A stretch of DNA of 12,881 nt from Steroidobacteraceae bacterium (GTDB lineage Bacteria > Pseudomonadota > Gammaproteobacteria > Steroidobacterales > Steroidobacteraceae), in assembly GCA_021325695.1 (NCBI GenBank), contig JAJTCR010000016.1, positions 1 through 12,881 of the forward strand, in the 5' to 3' direction. The notes below the pieces were generated by a model that saw nothing but the letters and a program-made list of their open reading frames with translations, had not been told where the DNA came from and searched no databases. Of the stretch, positions 6,851 to 12,881 are shown piece by piece (positions within the stretch are counted from its first letter, which is position 1; each line of letters starts with the position of its first letter). A program made the translations under genes and the position numbers.

Positions 6851-8377
6851 ATGTCCCTGAGTCGCTGGCTGCACGACGCGCGACCCATGCCGGGGGCGCC
6901 CGGCCTGCGTTGCGTCGACGTCGACGTGACCGCGTGGCGCGACTTCGCGCAGGACAGCGCCGCCGCCGGCGGGCGATTGCTCGCCTTGTGGGGCACAGCT
7001 GCGGGCACCGTGCACATGATCGCCCTCGTGCCGGACGCCGCGTTGGTCGCCACGGCCCGCGCGGATCACACCGCTGCAGCCTTCCCCGGCATCGAGGACG
7101 TGTTCCCCGCGGCGAGCCGGATGCAGCGCGCCATGCGTGACATGGTCGGCATCGAGACGACGGATGCGGACGGACGCCCGTGGTTGCGACACGCCGCCTG
7201 GGGCCCCGACGTGCGGCCGCTCGCGCATTGCGAATTGCCGGCCGCTGTGCCGCAACCCGTCGACGATTACCGATTCGTGCGCGTCGACGGCGACGGCGTG
7301 CACGAGATCGCCGTGGGGCCGGTGCACGCCGGAATCATCGAGCCGGGCCATTTCCGCTTCTCCGTCGTCGGTGAAAAGGTCCTGCGGCTGGAGGAGCGGC
7401 TCGGCTACGTACACAAGGGCATCGAGCGACGCTTCACCGAGCTGCCGATCCGCGAGGGACATCGGCTCGCGGCGCGTGTCTCAGGCGACTCCGCCGTCGC
7501 ATTTTCCTGGGCCTACTGCCAGGCCCTCGAGGGAATGACGGACACTCGGATCCCCGCACGCGCCGCGTGGCTGCGCGGCCTAGCGCTCGAACTCGAACGC
7601 GCCGCAAATCACCTCGGCGACCTGGGTGCGCTGGGCAACGATGCCGGCTTTGCGTTCGGCCTGTCGCAGTTCCTGCGCCTCAAGGAAGGGCTGCTTCGCG
7701 CGACCGCACGCGCGCTGGGACAGCGCTACCTGAACGACTACGTCGTGCCCGGCGGCGTGCGCGCCGACCTTTCTGGCGAGGGTGCAGTCACGCTGGAGCA
7801 GTGCGCAGTCTCCCTGGTACTGGAGATCCGCCGCCTGCGCGAAATCTACGAGGAGCACGCGGGCGTCCGTGACCGCTTCGTCGGCGCGGGCACCGTGACG
7901 CCGGAGCTCGCGGCACGCCTCGGCCTGGTCGGCCTCGCGGGTCGTGCGAGCGGGCAGGCCTTCGACCTGCGCAGCGACATGCCCTGCGAACCTTATGCGG
8001 CGCTCAAGCCGCGAAAGTCTGGTTGCGGCGACGGCGACGTACTCGCGCGCGTGGCGGTCCGTTTCGACGAAGCACTGGAGTCGCTGCGGCTCGTGCGCGC
8101 GATGATCGCGCAAGTGCCGACGGCTGAGCTGGTGGCAACCACCGTGACGGAGCCGACAGATGGATCACACGGCATCGGCCTGATCGAAGGCTGGCGCGGC
8201 CCGGTGGCGATAGCGCTCGAAGCGGGGCCCGGCGGCACGGTCCGTCGCTGTCACCCGCACGACCCGTCGTGGAACAACTGGCCGGTGCTCGAGCACGCGA
8301 TCATCGGCAACATCGTGCCGGATTTTCCGCTGATCAATAAGTCCTTCAACCTTTCCTACAGCGGCCACGACCTCTGA
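6851..8377 (+). CDS. hyfG: Hydrogenase large-subunit-like protein (HyfG/HycE/NuoCD-like) lacking all NiFe cysteine ligands
   Basis: A 508-residue cytoplasmic subunit. The N-terminal part (about 60-118) is NuoC-like, with FPGIEDVFPA and MQRAMRDMVGI followed by GRPWLRH. From about 140 it is NuoD/hydrogenase-large-subunit-like: GPVHAGIIEPGHFRF (156-170), LGYVHKGIERRF (184-195), then the loop that normally carries CxxC. Here the loop reads RVSGDSAVAFSWAYCQALE (209-227), so both cysteines are serines (S211, S214) and the usual histidine is F218. The C-terminal motif, DPCxxC in hydrogenases, aligns with NLSYSG (500-505): S502 and G505. No NiFe centre can therefore be held in the usual way. The protein ends at residue 508 just after this motif, with no cleavable tail. 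A GGAGG lies eight bases before the ATG. The best family match is the energy-converting hydrogenase-related (Ehr) type, not a working hydrogenase. Confidence 0.93.
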   Translation: MSLSRWLHDARPMPGAPGLRCVDVDVTAWRDFAQDSAAAGGRLLALWGTAAGTVHMIALVPDAALVATARADHTAAAFPGIEDVFPAASRMQRAMRDMVGIETTDADGRPWLRHAAWGPDVRPLAHCELPAAVPQPVDDYRFVRVDGDGVHEIAVGPVHAGIIEPGHFRFSVVGEKVLRLEERLGYVHKGIERRFTELPIREGHRLAARVSGDSAVAFSWAYCQALEGMTDTRIPARAAWLRGLALELERAANHLGDLGALGNDAGFAFGLSQFLRLKEGLLRATARALGQRYLNDYVVPGGVRADLSGEGAVTLEQCAVSLVLEIRRLREIYEEHAGVRDRFVGAGTVTPELAARLGLVGLAGRASGQAFDLRSDMPCEPYAALKPRKSGCGDGDVLARVAVRFDEALESLRLVRAMIAQVPTAELVATTVTEPTDGSHGIGLIEGWRGPVAIALEAGPGGTVRRCHPHDPSWNNWPVLEHAIIGNIVPDFPLINKSFNLSYSGHDL

Positions 8378-8384
8378 CGCGACC

Positions 8385-8921
8385 ATGCTCAAGACACTGC
8401 GACAGATCGCGAAGGTCGGAATCGTCACGGAAAGCCCGCCGGCGGCCGACGAGGAACTGCGGGTTCGCGCAGGCCTCGAACGCGGAATCCGCGAGATCCT
8501 CGGCCGCGCGCTCTGCATCCGGCAGGTCGATGCCGGCTCGTGCAACGGCTGCGAACTCGAGATTCACGCCCTGGGCAACCCGCTCTACAACGTCGAGGCG
8601 CTCGGCATCCGCTTCGTCGCGAGCCCGCGCCACGCCGACCTGCTGCTCGTGACCGGCCCGGTGTCGCGGCACATGGAAGTCGCGCTGCGCCGCACGTACG
8701 ACGCGACGCCCGATCCGAAGCTGGTCGTCGCGGTCGGCGACTGCGGCGCTTGCGGCGGGCCGTTCGGCGAGAGCTACGCGAGCCTCGGCGCCGTCTCGAA
8801 CGTGATCCCCGTCGACGTAGTCGTGCCCGGCTGTCCACCGACGCCGACCCGGCTGCTGCAGGGCATCCTGACCGCGATCTCCGCGCCGCGCCTCGCATCG
8901 GCCGAAACGTCGCGCGCCTGA
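8385..8921 (+). CDS. hyfI: NuoB/HyfI-like small subunit with [4Fe-4S] cluster
   Basis: A 178-residue protein of the NuoB/HyfI/HycG family, the small subunit that sits between the large subunit and the membrane arm. Four cysteines fit the proximal (N2-type) [4Fe-4S] cluster: C53 and C56 in SCNGCELE, C120 in VGDCGACGG and C150 in PGCPPTP. The CxxC spacing of the first pair is that of group 4 hydrogenases, not the adjacent pair seen in complex I NuoB. It is the last gene of the operon, seven bases after hyfG, with a weak ribosome site. The cluster is kept although the neighbouring large subunit lost its metal ligands, so electron transfer to something other than NiFe is likely (inference). No NuoI-like gene follows; the next gene is convergent. 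Confidence 0.92.
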   Translation: MLKTLRQIAKVGIVTESPPAADEELRVRAGLERGIREILGRALCIRQVDAGSCNGCELEIHALGNPLYNVEALGIRFVASPRHADLLLVTGPVSRHMEVALRRTYDATPDPKLVVAVGDCGACGGPFGESYASLGAVSNVIPVDVVVPGCPPTPTRLLQGILTAISAPRLASAETSRA

Positions 8922-8974
8922 GGCAAGACCCAATCCTCGGCTGGAGAATTTCCGCGCCGACGGTGATCGCCGGT

Positions 8975-9955
8975 TCAGTCGCCGACGCGGATGACCACTT
9001 TTCCCTTCGCCTGCCGTCCCTCGAGCGCCGCGAACGCGCTGGCGCCGTCTTCGAGCGCGTAGACCTGGCCCACCACGGGCTTGAGCTTGCCGGCCTCGAA
9101 CAGTTCCCAGAGTTCGCGCATGTTCTGCATTTGCACCTGCGGCTCCCGCCTCGCGAACGCGCCCCAGAACACGCCCACCAGCGATGCGCCCTTGAGCAGC
9201 AGCAGGTTGATGGCGAGCTTGGGGATCTCGCCCGCCGCGAAACCGATCACGAGGTACCGGCCTTTCCACGCCAGGCTGCGAACCGCAGGCTCGGTGAGCA
9301 CGCCGCCGACCGGGTCGTAGACGACGTCGACGCCTGCGCCGCGCGTGATCTCCTTGAGGCGCTCGCGGACATCCTCGGTGGAGTAGTTGATCAGCTGGTC
9401 GGCGCCGAGCGAACGTGCGACCGCGAGTTTCTCGTCCGTGCTCGCCGCCGCGATGACCTGCGCACCCATGACCTTGCCGAGTTCGACCGCGGTCGTGCCG
9501 ACACCGCCGCCCGCGCCGAGCACCAGCAAGGTTTCGCCGGGCTGCAACTGCGCGCGCTGCTTCAGCGCGTGATAGCTCGTGAAATAGGTGAGGCACACGC
9601 CGCTCGCCGCAACGAAGTCCAGCGTGCGCGGCATGGGCATCACGAACTCCTGCCGCACGGCGACCCTCTCCGCGACGGCCTGACCCGAATAGGCGACGAC
9701 GCGGTCGCCAGGCTGCACGCGCGTGACGCCCTCGCCCACCTCGGCGACCACGCCCGCGAATTCCAGACCCGGGACGAACGGCAGCGTCGGCCGTTCCTGA
9801 TACAGCCCGCGCGTCATGAGCACGTCGGGGAAATTGAGCGCCGCCGCCTTGACGTCGACGAGCACTTCGCCGGGACCGGCCTTGGGTTCGGCCCACTGCA
9901 GCTCGAGCTTGAGGTCCTGCGGGCCCGTCAGCGTGTGACAAACGAGTGCTTTCAT
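8975..9955 (-). CDS. NADPH:quinone-oxidoreductase-like protein (zinc-free MDR family)
   Basis: A 326-residue medium-chain dehydrogenase/reductase with the usual layout: an N-terminal GroES-like domain (1-120; LNFPDVLMTRGLY at 40-52, PGLEFAGVV at 62-70, GDRVVAY at 83-89) and a Rossmann domain with GAGGGVGTTAVELGK (147-161). The zinc-binding cysteines and histidines of alcohol dehydrogenases are absent, which points to the quinone-reductase/enoyl-reductase branch that uses NADPH. The true substrate cannot be told from the sequence. The start ATG at 9955 has a GGGAG five bases upstream. It lies 64 bases downstream of the broken FMN dehydrogenase on the same strand, so it may be the last gene of that unit. 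Its end converges on hyfI with a 53-base gap in which I see no clear terminator. Confidence 0.9.
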   Translation of the reverse strand: MKALVCHTLTGPQDLKLELQWAEPKAGPGEVLVDVKAAALNFPDVLMTRGLYQERPTLPFVPGLEFAGVVAEVGEGVTRVQPGDRVVAYSGQAVAERVAVRQEFVMPMPRTLDFVAASGVCLTYFTSYHALKQRAQLQPGETLLVLGAGGGVGTTAVELGKVMGAQVIAAASTDEKLAVARSLGADQLINYSTEDVRERLKEITRGAGVDVVYDPVGGVLTEPAVRSLAWKGRYLVIGFAAGEIPKLAINLLLLKGASLVGVFWGAFARREPQVQMQNMRELWELFEAGKLKPVVGQVYALEDGASAFAALEGRQAKGKVVIRVGD

Positions 9956-9973
9956 CGATTCTCCCGGGTGTGG

Positions 9974-10001
9974 CGCCTGCAGGCGGCCCGGCGAGCGGGC
10001 C
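9974..10001. other. Two adjacent GC-rich inverted repeats in intergenic gap
   Basis: The gap between the broken FMN dehydrogenase and the quinone-reductase-like gene holds a perfect 12-base palindrome CGCCTGCAGGCG (9974-9985). It runs directly into a hairpin, GGCCCG (9985-9990), loop GCGAG, CGGGCC (9996-10001). No T-run follows on either strand, so this is not a standard intrinsic terminator. It might be a processing or attenuation structure, or only the effect of very high GC. Confidence 0.3.
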
Positions 10002-10019
10002 CGGCCGCGCGGATCGCGA

Positions 10020-11044
10020 TCAAGAACGAATCAGTTGCGGACCGAGTTCGTCGAGCGAGTGGCAACCGAGCAGCGTCAGCGCTCGTTCCATTTCCATGCG
10101 CAGCAGGCTGAGCACGTGTTCGACGCCGGCGGCGCCGCCGGCCGCGAGACCGTACAGCGGGGCGCGACCGATCATCACGCCGTCGGCCCCGAGCGCGAGC
10201 GCCTTCAGCACGTCGTTGCCGCGACGGAAGCCGCCGTCCACGAGGATCGTCAGGCGATCGCCGACTGCCGCGGCGACCTGCCCCACGACCTCGATGCCCG
10301 TGACGCACGAGTCGAGCTGGCGCCCGCCGTGGTTGCTGAGCACGATGCCGTCGCCAGGGCCGACTGCGCGCCCGCGGGCAGGAACTCGGCGATGTTCGCG
10401 AACGTCGGCGCGCCCTTCGGCAGCATCACCTGCGTGAGCCAGCGCGGGTGCATCAACACGTCGAGGATGCTCGAGGCGCTCAGCTTCAACGGCCGCCGGT
10501 AGTTGCGCTGGTCCCACTCACGGGCGCCGAGCGCGGGCACGTCGACCGTGACGACGAGCTTGGTGCAACCCGCCTCCTGCGCCTTGTCGACGATGCGGTC
10601 GGACGTCTTCGTGTCCTTGAGCGGATAGAGCTGGAACCACGCAGGCGTCTTGAGCTGCGGGTTCATCGCGCCGAGCGCGTAATTGCTCACGGTGCTCAGT
10701 GTGAACGCGATGCCGGCCGCATCGGCGGCGCGGGCGAGCGCGAGGTCGCCTTCGGGCCACAGCATGCCGTTGAACCCGGTGGGTGCGATCACCAGCGGCA
10801 TCTGCAGCGCGTCGCCCAGGATCCGGCGCGAGAGGTCCGGGATGCCGGTGCCGACCAGCATGCGCGGCACCCAGGCGATGCGTTCGAGAATCGAGCGGTT
10901 GCGCCTCAGCGCAACTTCGTCCTCGGCGCCGCCTTCGAGGTATTCGGCCTCGAACCGGGGCAGTCGCCGCAGCGCGACGCGGCGCAGTTCCTCGACCGAC
11001 ACCGCACGACGGTGGTCGCGCCCTGCGTAGTACCGGCGGCTCAT
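10020..11044 (-). pseudogene. FMN-dependent alpha-hydroxy-acid dehydrogenase (LldD/MdlB-like), broken by deletion and frameshift
   Basis: The N-terminal part (ATG at 11044, about 230 codons) reads as an L-lactate/mandelate/glycolate dehydrogenase: EYLEGGAEDE (34-43, active-site Tyr), IAPTGFNGMLWPEG (86-99), TLSTVSNY (115-122), WFQLYP (136-141), TVDVP (166-170) and GAREWDQRN (173-181). After FANIAEFLPAGAQSAL (215-230) the frame changes. The C-terminal part resumes in another frame at GDGIVLSNHGGRQLD, with the catalytic His and Arg, then LVDGGFRRG and GVMIGRAPLYG, ending at 10020. The junction is at about 10350-10380. The two parts total about 340 residues against some 380-390 in the family. 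The missing piece, about 45-55 residues, would hold the strand with the conserved active-site lysine (KG motif). The start overlaps the stop of the upstream gene as ATGA. It is probably non-functional unless the junction is an assembly error. Confidence 0.82.
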
Positions 11045-11988
11045 GGTCGAGTGGCGTCCTGCACCATCTGCGTGATCCGGGTGGCGGTGTCGAGCGCGCG
11101 CAGGCCGTCCTCGCCCGAAACCAGGGGCGGGGTGCCGTCGAGGATCGATTGCAGGAACGCCTCGATCTCGTGCTTGAGCGCGTCGCCCTGCTCGTAGCTG
11201 CGCTCCTCGAGCACGACCTGGCCGCGCGGCGCCTCGGAACCCGCCGGCGGCTTGCGGACGATCGTGAGCACCTTCTGCTGCAGGTCGATGGAGATGTAGG
11301 CGTCGTCCTGGAACAGGCGCAGCTTGCGCTCCATCTTCATGCTGACGCGGCTCGCGGTCGTGTTGGCGACGCAGCCGTTCGCGTAGCGGATGCGGGCGTT
11401 GGCGATGTCGAGGCCGGCCGAGAACACCGACGTCCCGACCGCGTCGATCGACTCGATCGGCGAGCCGACGAGGCTCTGGATCAGGTCGATGTCGTGGATC
11501 ATCAGGTCCAGCACCACGTTGACGTCGGTGCCGCGCTCCTTGAACGGGGCGAGGCGATGCGACTCGACGAAGCGCGGCGTGCCCAGCGTGCCCTGCAGCG
11601 CGAGGATCGCCGCGTTGAATCGCTCGAGGTGCCCGACCTGCAGGATGCGTCCGGTGCTCGCGGCAATGTCCACCAGGCGGCGGGCCTCCTCGAGCGTCGT
11701 CGTGATCGGCTTCTCCACCAGCACGTGGACGCCGCGCTCGAGGCACTCGCGCGCGATCGGGTAGTGCAGCGGCGTCGGGGTGGCGATGCTGACGGCATCG
11801 ACCTGGTCCAGCAGGTCCCGGTAGTCCGCGAACGCCCGGCAACCGGTTTCCGCCGCGACCTTGTCGCGGTTCTCGGCGCTGGCGTCGACCACGCCCACCA
11901 GTTCCGCGAGCGGCAGCGAGGCGTATTTCTGCGCGTGGAACCGGCCCAGATATCCAACGCCGATCACCGCCGTCCGGACTCTGCGCAT
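11041..11988 (-). CDS. Gfo/Idh/MocA family oxidoreductase (GnnA-like)
   Basis: A 315-residue NAD(P)-dependent sugar dehydrogenase-type protein. The N-terminal Rossmann motif is AVIGVGYLGRFHAQKYA (7-23), with D35 near the strand end for cofactor binding. The family lysine is in VEKPITTT (91-98), and a catalytic-site segment DLMIHDIDLI covers 161-170. The sequence around GVGYLGRFHAQKYA recalls UDP-N-acetylglucosamine 3-dehydrogenase GnnA, which works with the aminotransferase GnnB to make the 3-amino sugar for amide-linked lipid A. No gnnB, lpxA or lpxB lies in the window, so this is tentative. I took ATG 11988 because the protein then starts just before the Rossmann strand; GTG 12018 adds ten residues that do not fit the fold. 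Its TGA overlaps the ATG of the next gene (ATGA), so the two were probably translated together. Confidence 0.9.
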   Translation of the reverse strand: MRRVRTAVIGVGYLGRFHAQKYASLPLAELVGVVDASAENRDKVAAETGCRAFADYRDLLDQVDAVSIATPTPLHYPIARECLERGVHVLVEKPITTTLEEARRLVDIAASTGRILQVGHLERFNAAILALQGTLGTPRFVESHRLAPFKERGTDVNVVLDLMIHDIDLIQSLVGSPIESIDAVGTSVFSAGLDIANARIRYANGCVANTTASRVSMKMERKLRLFQDDAYISIDLQQKVLTIVRKPPAGSEAPRGQVVLEERSYEQGDALKHEIEAFLQSILDGTPPLVSGEDGLRALDTATRITQMVQDATRP

Positions 11989-12084
11989 CGTTCTGTCAGC
12001 CCCGCACCCGTCCCGCACGTGATCCGGTCATGATACTCAATGACGGCACTTGCGGCGGATACGGCTTATGCTCACGATCGCGCC

Positions 12085-12378
12085 ATGAACTGGACGCCGC
12101 GACACGACCGATACCTGCTCCTGGCCGCGCTCGCGTTCGGCGTGCTCGTGTTGCCGTTCCTCGTCTACCTCACCGGCACGTACGTGTTCGGCCGATATGC
12201 TTCGGGTGGGGCGCTCGGATTCTTCGGCGATTTCGTGCGGGGACTCGCCACGTTGCGTTGGCATGCGTGGTCGCTCGCGCTCGGGCCGCTCGCGATCGTC
12301 GGCGTGTGGCGTGGACTGTGGCGCCTCGCCGCGCCATCACCAGCGCCTGTGCGGTCCCCGCGAATCGAGCCGCGATGA
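12085..12378 (+). CDS. Small two-helix membrane protein of unknown function
   Basis: A 97-residue protein I do not recognise. A short basic N-terminus (MNWTPRHDR) precedes a hydrophobic helix at about 10-31 (LLLAALAFGVLVLPFLVYL). A polar/glycine segment comes next, then a second helix at about 58-76 (AWSLALGPLAIVGVWRGLW) and a basic proline-rich tail. ATG 12085 is preferred: the alternative ATG at 12040 would place polar residues and a second Met before the membrane helix, and neither start has a strong ribosome site. The TGA overlaps the next ATG (ATGA), so the two genes are coupled. It is divergent from the Gfo/Idh/MocA gene across 96 bases in which I found no convincing promoter hexamers. 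Confidence 0.6.
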   Translation: MNWTPRHDRYLLLAALAFGVLVLPFLVYLTGTYVFGRYASGGALGFFGDFVRGLATLRWHAWSLALGPLAIVGVWRGLWRLAAPSPAPVRSPRIEPR

Positions 12379-12647
12379 GCCTCCGCACGCGCCTCCAGCG
12401 CTGGTGGGACAAGCTGCTCGGCCGTCCGCCGTGGTATCGCGATTCCAACGTCACGGTCAGCCGCACCGATCTCTACACCGAAGGCGCGTCACGCAAACCG
12501 ACTCGGCCCGAGTCCGGCGAGCTGTCGCTGCAGGACGACGAACCCGCCGCGAAGGCCCGCGGGCGGGGCTCGGCGGGGGTGAATCCCTATTCCAACGACG
12601 CCGGCTTCACCAAGCCGCGCGCCTGGGACAGGATCGACCATGATTGA
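12375..12647 (+). CDS. Small hydrophilic protein of unknown function, coupled to the membrane protein gene
   Basis: A 90-residue soluble protein not recognised. The N-terminus (MSLRTRLQRWWDKLLGRPPWYR) is basic and rich in Trp and could form an amphipathic helix lying on a membrane. The middle (about 36-70) is polar and probably disordered. The end has a compact segment, NPYSNDAGFTKPRAWDRIDHD, that looks like a specific motif rather than random sequence. The start ATG overlaps the stop of the upstream membrane protein gene by four bases (ATGA), suggesting joint expression and perhaps a physical partnership. The TGA stop is followed at once by the G-rich repeat at 12648. Confidence 0.6.
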   Translation: MSLRTRLQRWWDKLLGRPPWYRDSNVTVSRTDLYTEGASRKPTRPESGELSLQDDEPAAKARGRGSAGVNPYSNDAGFTKPRAWDRIDHD

Positions 12648-12733
12648 GGGGTAAGGGGTAAGGGGTTAGGGGATAGGGGTTAGTGAGGCGCGGCGCCTCT
12701 GCCTATCCCCTATCCCCTGTCATCCCTATCCCC
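12648..12733. repeat. G-rich heptad repeat with complementary C-rich arm (hairpin / G-quadruplex-prone element)
   Basis: Five tandem heptads of the form GGGGWWA fill 12648-12682 (GGGGTAA twice, then GGGGTTA, GGGGATA, GGGGTTA). The C-rich tract at 12702-12717 pairs with 12662-12677 with one mismatch in 16. Inside the loop is a second perfect hairpin, GAGGCGC (12685-12691), one base, GCGCCTC (12693-12699). Another CCCTATCCCC follows at 12724-12733. Five G4 runs spaced by three bases meet the usual pattern for an intramolecular G-quadruplex. Similar GGGGATA-type intergenic repeats are, from memory, scattered in some gammaproteobacterial genomes. The element lies between two convergent genes. Confidence 0.85.
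12662..12717. terminator. Candidate bidirectional terminator between convergent genes
   Basis: The 16-base near-perfect stem (12662-12677 with 12702-12717) plus the inner 7-base stem would form a strong hairpin in transcripts of either strand, just after the stops of the two convergent genes (12647 plus, 12728 minus). There is no T-run, so termination of the classical intrinsic type is not shown. A structural block, or protection of 3' ends, is as likely. Confidence 0.4.
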
Positions 12734-12881
12734 GGGTCCACCAGTACAGCGCGGCCAGCGCGGCCAGTGCCCCCCACATCGCCGTCTGGGCCCACCGCCG
12801 CCAGGGCCGCTGGCGGGCTTGGCCGATGAAACTGACCCCTGCCAGCGCGGTCAAAGCGACGAAGATGGCCAGATACCCCGC
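12726..12881 (-). CDS. C-terminal part of a small membrane protein, truncated by window edge
   Basis: Reading leftward from the window end gives 51 residues and a TAG at 12728-12726. There is a hydrophobic helix at the edge (AGYLAIFVALTALAGVSFIG), then a basic loop (QARQRPWRRWAQ), then a second helix (TAMWGALAALAALYWWTRG) ending the protein. The frame is open to the edge, and the positive-inside pattern (Arg-rich loop between two helices) supports real coding. The family is not recognised. The stop codon lies inside the C-rich part of the repeat, so the repeat reaches the very end of this gene. Confidence 0.55.
   Translation of the reverse strand, partial: AGYLAIFVALTALAGVSFIGQARQRPWRRWAQTAMWGALAALAALYWWTRG

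Noticed and set aside
3728..7053. Long minus-strand open frames of 545 and 602 codons opposite the operon
   Set aside because: Their proteins are dominated by Arg, Glu, Gln and His, typical of antisense reading of GC-rich membrane protein genes; no domain or ribosome site supports them.
8261..8281. DPSWNNW (residues 471-477 of the HyfG-like protein) as a degenerate DPCxxC metal motif
   Set aside because: Alignment from memory with HycE puts this segment at the NWP stretch before the metal motif; the true equivalent of DPCxxC is NLSYSG at 500-505.
8346..9941. Minus-strand open frame of 531 codons over the quinone-reductase-like gene and hyfI
   Set aside because: It is a shifted reading of the well-supported 326-residue reductase gene and continues antisense to hyfI; composition is low in complexity and no family is recognised.
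12040..12072. Promoter hexamers TTGCGG and TATGCT before the small membrane protein gene
   Set aside because: The spacing is only 11 bases, far too short for a sigma-70 promoter, and the alternative ATGACG has a 21-base spacing.

Overview
The window is GC-rich, densely packed DNA from a bacterial chromosome. A close YheS-type ABC-F protein, a proteobacterial-style Hyf gene order, a GnnA-like oxidoreductase and GTG starts with short overlaps suggest a high-GC beta- or gammaproteobacterium. I cannot place it more precisely. No rRNA, tRNA, CRISPR array, insertion sequence or phage gene was seen. No stretch longer than about 100 bases lacks a gene or an explained element. || Layout. (1) 1-1479, plus: the 3' three quarters of an ABC-F ATPase (yheS). 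(2) 1510-1701, minus: a small ribbon-helix-helix regulator, divergent from the main operon across an AT-rich, palindrome-bearing promoter region (about 1705-1769). (3) 1770-8921, plus: a tight six-gene operon, hyfB-hyfC-hyfE-hyfF-hyfG-hyfI-like, encoding a membrane complex related to complex I and group 4 [NiFe] hydrogenases. (4) 8975-11988, minus: a three-gene unit transcribed leftward. It holds a Gfo/Idh/MocA oxidoreductase (GnnA-like), an FMN-dependent alpha-hydroxy-acid dehydrogenase broken by an internal deletion plus frameshift, and a zinc-free NADPH:quinone-reductase-like protein. (5) 12085-12647, plus: two small coupled genes of unknown function. (6) 12648-12733: a G-rich heptad repeat that folds back on a C-rich tract, between convergent genes. 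(7) 12726-12881, minus: the C-terminal end of a small membrane protein cut by the window edge. || Main point. The six-gene operon looks like a formate-hydrogenlyase/hydrogenase-4 complex, but its 'hydrogenase' large subunit has lost all four cysteines that hold the NiFe centre. The N-terminal CxxC motif is SGDS (residues 211-214), and the C-terminal CxxC falls on S502 and G505. The small subunit keeps its [4Fe-4S] ligands, and the membrane subunits keep the charged residues of the ion-translocation path. This places it among the poorly understood energy-converting hydrogenase-related (Ehr) complexes. They are probably redox-driven ion pumps, or the reverse, with unknown electron donor and acceptor. 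This copy also lacks any NuoI/HyfH-type ferredoxin subunit and any formate dehydrogenase or hyp maturation gene within the window, so the electron input is an open question.
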